Notes: generated from the letters alone by a model not told the origin. Positions 11,405 to 21,954 are shown, counted from the first letter of the stretch. The stretch: DNA of 64,000 nucleotides from Bactericera cockerelli (GCA_024516035.1 CM044955.1:45398969-45462968), one strand, 5' to 3'. Made by a program: numbers and translations.

Positions 11405-11722
11405 CTGAGCGCACGATTGGCTCAGAGGTTAAGCTTGCCATGCGGAAGGTCCCGGGTTCGATCCCCCGTGCCGACAAAAATTTGTATTCTTAATTTGGTT
11501 ACAATTGTTTGTAAGGGATACCTTCCGGTGCGCTCGTGTTGACCCAGCACCTAAATGGGAAGTATTGTGTCACTTCTCGCCCATCAGAGGGGAGGCATAC
11601 TACGGGATGGGCAGGCTACAACACAGACCACAAGCGTCTACAGTAGCTCCTGTTTCATGGCTACGAAATAAAAAAGGCTGTGAAACACTCATCTTTAAAA
11701 AAAAAAAAAAAAAAAAAAAAAC
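11405..11722 (+). mobile_element. tRNA-derived SINE, type I, with poly-A tail
   Basis: The head has a Pol III A box-like 'tggctcagaggttaag' and a B box 'gggttcgatccc', followed by 'gtgccgacaaaaa'. The body includes 'gttgacccagcacc' and 'cttctcgcccatcagagg', and the copy ends in about 23 A. A diverged copy is at 43290-43510. The body segment from 'cttctcgccc' to 'gtagc' is the ancestor of the 107-bp satellite at 34634-38150. Confidence 0.88.
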
Positions 11723-11774
11723 CAAGGGGCGAGGTTAAAGCCCGTAGCTTTCTCATCCACCGAACCCCATTTTT

Positions 11775-12670
11775 ATATTCCTTATCCTATAATAGGGAAA
11801 TTATTGAATTCGTCGAAAATTTGACCTACCCAGTTTTTTCACATCCTGGACGAATCATAGCTGCAGGACACCAAAAAAATTGTTTTCGGCCATAGGTCCG
11901 TGTGTCTGATGTCCATCCGTCCGTGTGTTAGTGTGTGAACACGATATCTCGGTATGGAAGTTGATTTTAATACCACACGAAGCACAAACTTGGTTGAAAT
12001 TGGCCGCAGGGCCGCAAAATTGTCCGCAAGAGACGATTCTTTGGATTGGTTAAAGATACAAGAAAATAAAGAAAAAAAAAATCTTAGAATATAGATTTAA
12101 TAAGGGTTTACTCCCATTTTTTTGGAACCCGGCCCAATTTACTGGTATTTTGGAGGGTCCCACTTGGACTAAATTTTTACTATTTATATCTAGGCGCGGC
12201 CGGGGGAAAATGTTTTGGGGGTGCTACCATATAAACTGGACGAAAATTGAATTTATTGAATCGCTCTTTTAGTATCTAAAGATTTTGATTTGGATCCCCA
12301 CCTTCAGCACAAGATTTTTATCTTTTGAAGGTGGGTATACCCTTATTGGTTGAAGATGTTTTTGTGAAATATAAATACATAGAAACTAAATAAAAAAAAT
12401 CATATTATTACTCTAGAAATTTTCATGATTTTCATTGTGTACGAGATAGGTCTTGAGAGAATCCTCTCTTCTTATTTTTCGTCTGGGGTGCTGCAGTTCC
12501 GCAGCTCCTTAGCACCGGCCGCGCCTGTTCATCTTAGGTGAATGTTGTGACATATCAAATCCAATGATTTTGAGGTGCATTTATACGTATTTGACATTGA
12601 TTTTCATCCAACTGTTACCGTTGAGTCACCAGTGGCGGAATTTGAATTATTTTCGAGTATTAAGGAATCT
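11775..12670 (+). repeat. 0.6-kb 'CTTTCCTTATCC' repeat, old copy split by a MITE
   Basis: It shares 'attcgtcgaaaatttgacc', 'ggacgaatcatag', 'gattggttaaagatac' and 'gtgacatatcaaatcc' with copies at 26095, 27158 and 45698. It is more diverged than those and is interrupted by a hAT-like MITE at 12191-12527. The element starts with an ACTTTCCTTATCC-type end and finishes with its inverse GGATAAGGAAAGT. Both are degraded here. Confidence 0.75.
12191..12527. mobile_element. hAT-like MITE, CAGGCGCGGCCGG termini
   Basis: Termini (t/c)aggcgcggccgg and ccggccgcgcctg are inverted repeats. Internal 'aaaatgttttgggggtgct' and 'ctgcagttccgcagctcct' are shared with copies at 54944-55082 and 58568-58819. This copy sits inside an older repeat at 11775-12670. 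Confidence 0.8.
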
Positions 12671-12789
12671 CGTGTGGTGTCCCAGTTTGATTTATTTTTT
12701 ACTTTATGTAATTAATTGTTTTATTTAGTATGTCCTTTATAGTCCTTTGACATGTACATAATATATGTCCTTTAGTGAGCACATATATA

Positions 12790-14384
12790 CACTAGCCAAA
12801 ACAAAATAGGGCCCACCCATTTTTTTTCTGAATAAAAAAGCATAAGTATTATTTTTTTATACAGAAAGTCAAGGAATGTATTTAATTAAGGTAAACTCAT
12901 TTTATTTAAGTAAACGTGACAGAATTTTAAGGGAAAAAAGGTTATTTCAACCTTTTAAAAGAATTTTGACAAAACTGTCGTTTTTACCTTAATTATTGAG
13001 GTTTTATTTAAAGTCTTCTGAGTAGCTGTTAATTGGTGATTATCAATTCTCAGTATTGAGTGTGTCTCCCTCTCTTCTTTGCACACTCTTTTATTCTGTT
13101 TGGCATGCTTTGAATGAGATTAACAAGGTTTTCTTGAGGAATTTCGTCCCAACACACTTTCAAGGCCCGTATGAGTTCTTCTTGAGATCCAATGGCCAAT
13201 CTCTGTAGTTTAAGTCTCCTTTTGAGTTGATCCCATACGTGTTCGATCGGATTTAGGTCGGGGCTTATTGCAGGCCAGTCCATTACTTCGATATTCGCCT
13301 CCTAAAGAGCTAGCCTGGTAGCGCGCGCGACATGAGGGCGAGCATTGTCATGCATCAGAACAAAATTCGGGCCCAAACGATGTGCAAATAGTATCACCTG
13401 AGGTTCGATGACTTCCTCAATGTAACTGTCCGAGGTTACTCTGCTGTCACGGAAAATTACAAGCTCTGTTCTACCGGTTAAATTTATCCCTCCCCATACC
13501 ATGACACTTGGGCCACCATACCGATCAGTTTCGTGAATGCAGGGCTCAGAAAATCTTTCTCCTGTACGTCTCCATACTCTAATCCGTCTATCATCACTAT
13601 GAAACTTAATCTTGCACTCATCCGAAAAGAGCACCCACCGCCAGTTGTCCATACCCCATTGCATGTGATCTCCCGCGAATCTTAATCTTGCCGCGCGGTG
13701 AGCTGCTGTCATTTTTGGCTTCACCAAACGTCTTCTTGACCTCACCTGAGATTCTCTGAGCCTGTTCCTAATGGTTTGGTCGCTTACTTGAACGTTTCAG
13801 TATGCTTCCAATTGATTTTGTATCGCAGAAGCTGAGACAAATCTTTGTTGTAGGGCAATTCTTCGAATAAAACGGTCCTCCCGCTCCGAAGTAATGCGAT
13901 GTCGTCCAGAGGCAGGTCTTCTTTCACCACTACCCGTCTCTTGAAAACGGTTCCAAAAGTTTCTTATGGCTCTTCGGGACACACGAAGCCGATTCGCGAC
14001 CAATCTCTGGTAGGCTCCATTTCCCAGCAAGGATATGGCACGAGAACGAGATTCTGCATTCAAATGTCGACGAATACCCGGGATAGTGTCACAAAAAAGA
14101 TACAAAACACCTGAAAAGACTTTTTATTGAAAATTATTGGTCTAAGAATAAATTAAAAACAACCATTCAAAATTAACTTTACCGTCAGAAAAGAGCACTA
14201 TGTCTAGAAAAGGTAAATAAAGACTAATTACTCAGTGATATCCATAAATGAAACTATACAAATTGTCTCATAGTATCAATAAACAAGATTAGGACATGTT
14301 AATACCCAAAAGTTTCATTTTAAGGTGTCCTATACACGCTGTCGTGAAAATTTTCAGGTGGGCCCTATTTTGTTTTGGCTAGTG
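12790..14384 (-). mobile_element. Tc1/mariner-superfamily element with intact ends
   Basis: Near-perfect terminal inverted repeats of about 29 bp begin CACTAGCCAAAACAAAATAG on both ends, each flanked by the TA target (12788-12789, 14385-14386). A single transposase frame lies inside on the minus strand and carries two stop codons. Length is about 1.6 kb, normal for Tc1. Intact ends mean it could still be moved by a related transposase. Confidence 0.92.
13050..14105 (-). pseudogene. Tc1-type DDE transposase with two in-frame stops
   Basis: One reading frame of about 352 codons stays in phase from end to end and is broken only by a TGA after 'NQLEAY' (near 13795) and a TAG after 'RATRLAL' (near 13300). 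The N-terminal half has paired helix-turn-helix character ('SRAISLLGNGAYQRLVANRLRVSRRAI'-type region). The catalytic residues are visible: D in 'LFSDECKI', D in 'LMHDNARPH' and E in 'DLNPIEHVWD'. The last two are separated by about 34 residues, as expected of Tc1 DD34E. No ATG is present at the usual N-terminus, so the start codon seems lost as well. Confidence 0.9.
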
Positions 14385-14394
14385 TATTATGTTT

Positions 14395-14513
14395 ATATTC
14401 ATTTATTTTTTCTTTATTATTTTCTTCTATTATATTGTATTTTAATTTGTAATTATTTGTGTTGTATATAATATGTCCTATTAATAAAGTGTAAATAAAT
14501 AAAAAATAAATAT
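14395..14513 (+). repeat. LINE 3'-tail fragment (+ orientation)
   Basis: 'tatataatatgtcctatta' then 'aataaagtgtaaataaata' is the same AT-rich tail that occurs inverted at 59335-59500. It looks like the 3' end of a non-LTR element. No coding part is attached. Confidence 0.55.
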
Positions 14514-14938
14514 TGTGACTATGATCTTTGTTATCATTTTTGTTCTAATCTGTCTGAACTATTATAGAGCGGGGCTTGTATGCATCACAAAAGAAGAGGA
14601 GACCTTTAATTATGATGGGGGGGATACGTTATCACAAAACCTGCTCAGACATTAGATATTATGAACGTTTCTCAGAGATTACCTTTAGTTGTGAGCATTC
14701 ATTTATTAACAAATAGGAATCACGTCGTAGCAAGAGCTTTATTTTTTACAAAAAGTTGTACAAATTATAAAACAAACCATTAGGGATTAAGGTGTAACAA
14801 TATAGAATATTAGGGTGTATAGAAGAGTGAACATTAGTACTTAGTTTAGTAGATAACACCCCACGCGGTAGCAGTTGTGGGTGATTGAGTGGACACCTTC
14901 TGGCCTTTGCCTCCATCCTCATAGTGACTAGTAGCAAT

Positions 14939-15134
14939 ATGAAGAGTCCTGTAGGTTGTATTCTGAGTGTAACTTTGTCCATTTGGGCTTTCGTCGGAAT
15001 TTGTGACGACGTCGAAGGCTATTCTGACGATGCATTAGTGGACTGGATGAGTTTGGCGAACGATTCATCGCGCGACTATGCTAGCTTGTTTCTGGATGAC
15101 GAGAACATCACAGAGTTCATCTTTCCGTCCTCAG
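14939..15134 (+). CDS. LpR: LpR alternative first exon 1B (acidic N-terminus)
   Basis: ATG at 14939 gives 65 codons plus one base, ending TCAG|gtacgt (phase 1). The signal peptide MKSPVGCILSVTLSIWAFVGIC is followed by a mature N-terminus that is strongly acidic (DDVEG, SDDALVDW, LDDENITEF) and has two N-glycosylation sequons (NDSS, NIT). Joined to exon 2 it gives 'FPSS-E-NRTC'. The frame is open upstream only from a TTG. The same phase and same last base as exons 1A and 1C argue for alternative promoters of one gene. Confidence 0.8.
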
Positions 15135-15204
15135 GTACGTACAGGCCTCTTCTCTATATTTATGTACTCTCCTAAGTGTACAGTGTGAAAAGTTGTTATA
15201 CTTG

Positions 15205-15300
15205 TGACAATTAAATATTTCCCATACTGGAGACTTGAACCATTGACCTTCTGGTCACGAGTCCGCCGTCTTATTATCGGTCGGAAGTCGGTTTAGTATT
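15205..15300 (-). mobile_element. Fragment of tRNA-derived SINE, type VI
   Basis: Inverted copy of the 'aaggcggcggacttgtaacctggaggtcggtggttcgag'-type head that is better preserved at 19590-19700 and 59090-59330. Another small piece is at 1675-1715. Confidence 0.55.
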
Positions 15301-15629
15301 GTTTTTAGTGCCCAAAATATCACGTTTCAAGTTTCCCAGAACCTAAATTTAATGTTACAGATAACTGTTACTAATCCTTGTGTATGTGTGTGTCTGACTA
15401 CCTTGCTGTCTCTCTGTGAACAAGATATCTCATAAAGAGTTGTATACACTAGGATTAGAGTGACTAGAGACTTCTTGACATTTGGAGTGTAATCCTCGTA
15501 TAGAGAGACGATGCGACACGAAACTTTTCGTTAAAATCTAGATTTCGAACGCTCTTTGTGACATTTTGCGGTTCTGTTTGAAACCCTGAGACACAACTTT
15601 TGAGATAGAAGTAATTCAGTAGTCAAGTA

Positions 15630-15823
15630 GTCCCGTGGCCGAGTAAGTTAGCGCACCATTAGGCATTGCACGCAGGTCACCTGGGTTCAATACCAAGGGG
15701 GGCAGGAATTTTTCCACTCTGTACTTGGATGTTCGGGTTCCACTCATGGCTTGTGAGGAAAAATGAGTAATAGCTTGGATGGGAGTGGCGACGAGTGACG
15801 GAATTATTAGCAAAACAAGATAT
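15630..15823 (+). mobile_element. tRNA-derived SINE, type II
   Basis: A box-like 'tggccgagtaagttagcgc' and B box 'gggttcaatacc', then 'ggggcaggaatttttc', 'tacttggatgttcgggttcc' and 'aaaaatgagtaatagcttg'. This family has five copies in the window (also 17652, 22209, 32310 and 48719, all inverted). Confidence 0.85.
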
Positions 15824-16090
15824 TGTACATCCATATCGCCGCTGCAAACACAAACTATCGTATCTGCAAATTTTGCCATTTTCAGTTAAGAAGCGCACAT
15901 AGTGGTTCGTGCTTGCTGAGAATCTTTGAAACTCACATACGACTAACCTTAAAACTTGAATACTTCGGGAAGGAGTTGAGATACAGATACGACAGTTCGT
16001 GACGTGAAAAAGGAAGAATGTGCGCTTCTTAACTGAAAATGGCAAAATTTGCAGATACGACAGTTTGTGTTTGCAGCAGCGATATGTACA
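15824..16090. mobile_element. Foldback element with ~75-bp arms
   Basis: The left arm 15824-15900 and right arm 16019-16090 are inverted copies sharing, among others, 'ctgcaaattttgccatttt' and 'cagttaagaagcgcaca'. The loop is about 118 bp. It abuts the end of the type II SINE exactly, which suggests either a recent insertion next to it or a composite unit. Confidence 0.8.
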
Positions 16091-16469
16091 TTAAATTATA
16101 AAATGTCTTATGATTTGTATATATACTATAGTTTGTAAATAAAACTTGATTGAATCTGTTTAGTAATAATTTGGTACTTCACTGCATCTATTCTGTGAAA
16201 ATAATAAAATTGAGTGACAGATTGTACTTTGACCGGGATATTTCTAAGAAATAGAAAGGCAAATTCTTATCAACAGGTAGGTACCTATTACGTAGAAACT
16301 ATTCTACCATATGATAAGATTCCATGAATTTTCTGACAAGGCCAACTTTGTTTTCGTCTCTTTCATGTGATCTTTCAAGTTTTGGGTTTCAACACTCCTG
16401 ACTCCTACACGGTGAAAAACCAACTGCGAAATTTAACATAGTATTGTGATTAATTAAACATACGGGGGA

Positions 16470-17235
16470 CCCTTGCAAAGTTAGCATACGCGATATTTTC
16501 GACTTTAGCATAAAGAGGTTAGCATAATTTATGCTAACGAAATTTGTCAAAAGTCGTGACGTCATAGTTGTGACGTCATTACTTTTATGCCAACGGATGT
16601 ATAAAGTTATGCTATTGTTCAATTCAATTCAATTCATTGATAGCATAATAACATGTTTAACTTGCATAGTCTATGCTCTGAATTTCATTTGTTTAACATA
16701 ACATTATACGTATCTTAGCATAAAGTAATTCGCCTATCATAAAGATTATGCATACTTGCTGTGTCATTTTCATACCAGTATACGAAGTAAGCATAGTGTT
16801 ATGCTAACTGTTATGCGAAGTAGTCATACTGTTAAAAACCGCATGCTAACGTTGGCATAGTGTTATGCTAACTGTTATGCGAAGTAGGCATACTGTTAAA
16901 AACCGCATGCTAACGTTGGCATAGTGTTATGCTAACTATTATGCAAAGTAGGCATAACAATATGCGAACGTTGGTATGGTCACTATGCGACCCTTGGCAT
17001 AGTGACTATGCCAACGTTGGCATAGTCACTATGCCAACGTTCGCATATTCAATATGCGAACGTTCTCATAGCAGTATGCAAAAGTATGCATACAGCTATA
17101 CGTATGATACGTATAGCTGTATGCATACTTTTGCATACAGCTATACATATACCTATGTATTTGAATGTACAGAAATTTGCAGGATAGCCTCCGACTAAGT
17201 GCATAAATATTTTGCACTCGGACGGAAGTCATCTA
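16470..17235. repeat. Palindromic 'gcata' patch A
   Basis: Dense short direct and inverted copies of 'ttagcataatttatgctaac'-type words, 'ccaacgttggcatagt' and 'tatgcgaacgtt'. A 60-bp direct repeat occurs at about 16797-16930 ('aaccgcatgctaacgttgg' twice). The translated frames across it are low-complexity and not genes. Similar patches occur at 20340-20620 and 23200-23580. Confidence 0.8.
17074..17138. repeat. 65-bp perfect palindrome (32-bp arms, 1-nt centre)
   Basis: Arm 17074-17105 (from 'gtatgcaaaagtatgcatac') is exactly inverted at 17107-17138 around a single G at 17106. It is the most perfect hairpin in the window and lies at the centre of patch A. Confidence 0.9.
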
Positions 17236-17339
17236 CATGCATATTCCTAGTCATACAAAGTCATAGGATATATGTATTGCCCTATGTGTGGAAAATGAAG
17301 AAGAATTCAATTCAAGTAAATATAATGTACAACACATTA

Positions 17340-17465
17340 CACTCTTTATTTACAGAAATTACACATCAACAATTTTTAAGTTTACAGAAATTACACATTA
17401 ACAATTTTTAAATTTACAGAAATTACACATCAATAACTTTTTATTTGCAGATATTACACTATATA
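17340..17465. repeat. ~38-bp tandem repeat, three copies
   Basis: Three copies of 'tttacagaaattacacat' plus 'caacaatttttaa'. The core occurs inverted as 'atgtgtaatttctgtaaa' at about 20132-20150, so the pair brackets the minus-strand gene at 18289-20045. Confidence 0.75.
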
Positions 17466-17651
17466 TACATTTAAGAAAAAATACAACTTATATGTTACAT
17501 TATCGGGGAGCGGTAAAATGGGAATTGTCAAATGGTAATTACCATTTCTAGCACGTACAGGACATGAGTCCTGCTTACAATAATTATGAAAAAATAGTTT
17601 GGAACAATTTTTGACAGTCCTCGCAAATGAGCATAGTAAACAAATATATGT

Positions 17652-17945
17652 ATGATTTTATTTTTGGTGAAGCACAAAGCCTCTTCACAACTTTTGTGTG
17701 TAGCGCAGCATTACTAAGAGCCTCCTTTACTTTTCGAATTATTCTATTACATTCATTTCTTTTTACTCTGGTAATGCCGCCACTGGTCGTTACTCATACA
17801 AGTAACTACTCATTTTTCCTCACGAAGTATGAGTGGACCCCGAACATCCAAGTACAGAGCAGAAAAATTCCTGCCCCGCTGGGAATCGAACCCAGGTCAC
17901 CATGCGTGCAATGCCTAGCGCGCTAACTCACTCTGCCACGGTGAC
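17652..17945 (-). mobile_element. tRNA-derived SINE, type II
   Basis: Inverted full copy. The head at the right end reads 'gtcaccgtggcagagtgag' and the B box 'ctgggttcgattcccagc'. The body runs to 'tttgtgcttcaccaaaa' on the left. Confidence 0.85.
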
Positions 17946-18288
17946 TATTAGTAAACAAATATATAATAGTAAGCAAATTGAAATAGAATAAAACAACAAA
18001 AAATACGATAAAGGAGCTCAAAATTTGTACCTACAAGTAAACTAAACTAAAAAAAGTATATAAAAAAATTCTCTGTATAGGGGGCTGACACATGTAGGGG
18101 AAGGTGGGGCAAAATGGAAAAGACAAAAAGAAAATGTTTTCAAATATTGGAGGAAGAGAGCAGAAAATAGAGCAAGTTTAACAGCTCAAAAAGAGGATTG
18201 TAAAACCGAGACTTTGATGGTCGGAAATTTAATTAAACGTAACCTCCTTTAGTCCCCGACATTCCCCTACTTTGAGCAGACAAATTAC

Positions 18289-18883
18289 CTACCTAGATGC
18301 CCTGGCTGCTCTATTTGCTTTGGGCATTAATGCAAGGTCAGCTAAAAGTTTAGTAGTCGGTGCATGAATCTTATCATACTTGGTGGATATTTCGTAGAAA
18401 CCTAGCTGGAGTGTAAGCCACAGATGTTGACTCTCTTCTGGGTAATTACAATGTGTTACAAAGAAAATCTTGAAACAAAGATCTACAGCTGCTACAGTTG
18501 AATTTTGAGGTTGTAAAATGTCATCCACAACACAATAAACATTGGTTGGATTTTTAAAATCATCTACATACATTTTAGGTCTGTACATTTTAGTCAATTT
18601 TTCGATCCGACTCACCCTGCAGGTTTCAATGTTAGAAGGACTGGACACATGCATTATGAATCCCTCGCAAACTTCAGACCTTGATGGTTTCCAAGAGTGA
18701 CACTTCACCTTTTTTGTGGCGGGAACTGATGTGAGGTAGGGCAGCAATAGCAGACACTGCGCAGTCCGAGGCCCTCTCCTTCACGGCTTTTGCTAGGGTG
18801 ATGATCTTGTCCCTGTGATGGAGAAGACCTTCAATCAAACACGTTGTTCTTCCAGGATGCAATATGTCAAAGTCCATGTTTAT
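18289..18883 (-). pseudogene. Unrecognised gene, last exon with a one-base frameshift
   Basis: Acceptor ttctag|ATAAAC at 18883 continues phase 0 from the exon at 19270-19472. The frame reads 'MDFDILHPGRTTCLIEGLL' onward until the A6 run at 18715-18710. There one extra A moves the sense frame to the one ending at the TAG at 18289-18291. After correction it continues 'VKCHSWKPSRSEVCEGFIMHV', then 'CVVDDILQPQNSTVAAVDLCFKIFFVTHCNYP' and 'LWLTLQLGFYEISTKYDKI'. Codon content before and after the run is equally protein-like, so this is one exon with an indel (mutation or sequence error). I have the impression of a lineage-expanded invertebrate family but cannot name it. No DDE, RT or helicase motif is seen. 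Confidence 0.65.
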
Positions 18884-18929
18884 CTAGAACAGAGAAGAAC
18901 ACACGAGATAAATAATCAACTATCATTGA

Positions 18930-19085
18930 TAGTCAAGAGAAAGAAAAAGAGATAAAGAATGAGAAAAGGAAGTGAGATCGAAATAAATAAAAAATGAATA
19001 GAAAATGAAAAATAAACGAAAGAAAGAGAGAAAGAAAGGAAGAGAGAGAGAGAGAGAGAAATAGAATTGAAAGTAAAATAAAGTG
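18930..19085. repeat. Purine-rich low-complexity tract
   Basis: GA/AAAG-rich on the + strand, including (GA)n near 19038-19060. It lies in the intron between two exons of the minus-strand gene, so it is pyrimidine-rich in the transcript. Confidence 0.7.
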
Positions 19086-19269
19086 AGAAAAATAGTACTA
19101 TACCACATAACAAGAAAATCACCGATTTTCTTAGTGTGGGTTGTTTAGGGCATGTTACTCGTATGTCAGTAAATAATAATTATCTATTCAGTATTCAAGT
19201 TAATATTAAGGACTTATTGTAAAAATGTAATTTCATATAATATCAAAAATCAAAAAAGAAATAACTTAC

Positions 19270-19472
19270 CAACACAGGTCCTCTTTCAGGATCCCGCAGA
19301 ATACGATATGTGTTGAAGTACTGGATGATTGATTGAAATTTTTCATTGCCCGCCTGCAAACATTGGAGTCTGTCCCTTGATGTATCCTCCCAACGGAGTT
19401 TGATAGTCTCGAAGGAATCACTTGGAGTAGCAGTCTCCAACCATTGCAGATAGTTTTGAACTACGGTGTTTT
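19270..19472 (-). CDS. Unrecognised gene, middle exon
   Basis: Acceptor gttttcag|AAAACACC at 19472 and donor GTGTTG|gtaagt (donor G at 19269) bound 203 bases. Two bases complete a Glu codon with the previous exon (phase 1) and the exon ends in phase 0. The product is 'ENTVVQNYLQWLETATPSD...ILRDPERGPVL'. Both splice sites are strong and the phases fit on both sides, which is good evidence for a real spliced gene. Confidence 0.7.
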
Positions 19473-19589
19473 CTGAAAACAAAACAACACATGTTATAAA
19501 AAAAGTCACGTAGCCCCACATCTGAGCTACAAAATTATTTTATTTATACCTTTTTTTAAGATATTTGTACTAATCACTATTTTGATCAC

Positions 19590-19700
19590 AACTACCCAAA
19601 CTCGCTTTACCAAATATATGCTTAACCTGGTACTCGAACCACCGACCTCCAGGTTACAAGTCCGTCGCCTTATTGATCAGGCTACTGAGGTCTGTCATAA
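19590..19700 (-). mobile_element. tRNA-derived SINE, type VI
   Basis: Inverted: 'gtagcctgatcaataaggcg', 'cggacttgtaacctggagg' and B box 'ggtggttcgagtacc', then 'ggtaaagcgagtttg'. It gives the uninterrupted version of the SINE that carries a MITE at 59171-59305. Confidence 0.7.
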
Positions 19701-19732
19701 GTTATCTATTTGTAGTTTAAGTATATACATAC

Positions 19733-20045
19733 CTACGATATTGAATGTGCCTGTTGCAATGCTTTTGTTCAACTCCGAGTCCTCCTGCTCTTGGTTTTCC
19801 CGGTTCTGACTTGGCCTTCGCTTCTTGAACTCGATGACACCTTCCTTCTTTCCTTTATTTCTGAGAGTTCGCCAGATTTCATACAGCAAGCCGGACGTGG
19901 AGCTCCGGTAAGACTTATCTTTCTTTGAAGAAAATGCTTCAGGCAGATCATTGTCGCTGTCATTGGAACGGTACAATTTGAACCAGATGGTGGAGGTTTC
20001 TTGTTCAAAAGGAAACTGTTCTATGATTAGGTCCCGTATTCTCAT
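19733..20045 (-). CDS. Unrecognised gene, first visible exon
   Basis: From the ATG at 20045 ('MRIRDLIIEQFPFEQE') the frame runs 104 codons plus one base to the donor ATCGTAG|gtatgt (donor G at 19732), phase 1, matching the next exon. Features are 'TSTIWFKLYRSNDSDNDLPEAF', a basic stretch 'KKRRPSQNRENQEQEDSE' and a short hydrophobic end. The frame is open about 14 codons further upstream, so the exon may begin earlier, at an acceptor I cannot place, and the true start is unsure. Together the three exons encode about 370 residues. Pieces of inverted repeat and palindromic patches bracket the gene, which raises the possibility that it belongs to a mobile element. Confidence 0.6.
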
Positions 20046-20339
20046 GAAGTCTAAATATTTTAGGTAACTAAGATACTTTGTGAACAATAAGAAACTGGGT
20101 ACATTTTTTTAGAATAGGTAGGTAAAATTTAAATTAATGTGTAATTTCTGTAAACTCAAGCAAGGTTTTAATTTTATCATTAGGCTATTTCATTTTACAC
20201 TTTTTAGTAGACTGTCCCTCTCTTTCACCTAAATCATCTCCCAAAAATTCGCTCACTGACATTACGAACGTATTTAATACAACCTTGCCTTGTCACACTT
20301 AAAAAGAAATGATCGAACCGAACACAACTATCTTTATTG

Positions 20340-20620
20340 GAAACATAAAACCTTAGCATGAAACCATACAAACCGCCCTATTTCTATGCTAAAAATTATG
20401 CAGACTTTACATAAGTCTATACGAAGAATGTCAATCATGTTAAATTAGCATGAATCTATAGCTCTTATTTTTATGTTTGTATAGTTTTATACGAACAGCC
20501 CTCATTGGCATGAAATGCATGCGTAAAGTAGCATACAATTACTTTATATGCGAAACACGTATGGTTTATGCTAATAGTTTAGCATAGCAGTTATGCTAAG
20601 ACTGTGAGGTTTACGAATTT
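20340..20620. repeat. Palindromic 'gcata' patch B
   Basis: Same word family as patch A ('ttagcatgaaa', 'atgctaatagtttagcata'), located on the other side of the minus-strand gene. Confidence 0.65.
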
Positions 20621-21125
20621 GGCTTGAAGTTATGTCTTCAATTTTCCTGTATGTATAACTCTATGCAAACATTTTGCGTTGACATAAAAAGCATGCAGAA
20701 ATAAGTATAAAGTGCCTTTTTGTACGAAAAATGCATGGTTCATGCCACCAAGTTTATGTTAAGCATGAGCCATGTACCAATTTGGCTTGAAGTTATGTCT
20801 TCAAATTTCCTGTATGTATAACTTTATGCAAACATTTTGCGTTGACATAAAAAGTATGCGGAAATAGGTGTAAAGTGCCTTTTTGTACGAAAAATGCATG
20901 GTTTATGCGACCGAGATTATGTCAAGCACGAGCGGTGTACCAATTTGGCTTGAAGTTATGTCTTCAAATTTCCTGTATGTATAACTTTATGCAAACATTT
21001 TGCGTTGACATAAAAAGTATGCGGAAATAAGTATAAAGTGCCTTTTTGTACGAAAAATGCATGGTTCATGCGACCGAGATTATGTTAAGCACGAGCGGTG
21101 TACCAATTTGGCTTGAAGTTATGTC
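20621..21125. repeat. 163-bp tandem repeat, three units plus a partial
   Basis: 'ggcttgaagttatgtcttca' recurs at 20621, 20784, 20947 and 21110, exactly 163 bp apart. Units carry 'tgcgttgacataaaaag' and 'gtacgaaaaatgcatggtt'. The array ends at the CA microsatellite. Confidence 0.92.
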
Positions 21126-21187
21126 TTCAAATATTTCATTTGTATAACGTTATGTGTGTGCATCGATACTGTTATGTTCAGGATCGT

Positions 21188-21189
<2 letters not shown>

Positions 21190-21252
<63 letters not shown>

Positions 21253-21606
21253 ACATTACACACACACAGTACACACACATACATACACACACGCAGTACA
21301 CACAAACACACACACACACCACACACACATACATACACATCACACACACACAGTACACACAAACAAACACACACACACACAGTACACACATACACATACA
21401 TACACACACACACAGTACACACACACATACATACACACACTCACAGTACACACACACAGTACACACACACACCACAGTACACACACACACACAATACACA
21501 CACACTCACAGTACACACACACACACAGTACACACAAACAAACACACACACACAGTACACACACACACACATTACACACACACACAGTACACACAAACAC
21601 ACACAC

Positions 21607-21652
<46 letters not shown>
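21190..21652. repeat. Long CA/GT microsatellite
   Basis: A run of pure (CA)n of about 60 bp, then interrupted CA repeats with periodic 'cagtacacaca' words, then pure again. All frames across it are open but are only Thr-His or Cys-Val repeats and not genes. Confidence 0.97.
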
Positions 21653-21654
<2 letters not shown>

Positions 21655-21954
21655 CAAATGAAAAATATTTGGGCAAAAAAGTGGTTTTTTGTGAAATTGG
21701 TATGAAAAGTTAAAAGTTTAACAATTGTCTTTAGTAATTCAGGTAATTGTTATAACATTTTACTCTCGAACATTTTGCTCTCAGATCATTCATTTTTGCT
21801 GCAGAACTCCCGTAAGTTGAGTTGATCATTTTTCCCCATCTCAGGTGGCCACTAATAATTTGTAGGTATAGGTGCTCATATAGGTGCTCACTACAGCATT
21901 GTAGGATTTTTTCCACTAAATCCAAATCTAATTATAATCCATCTTTTCTGTAAT

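Noticed and set aside
21098..21713. Thr-His and Cys-Val repeat frames
   Set aside because: CA microsatellite, open by composition.
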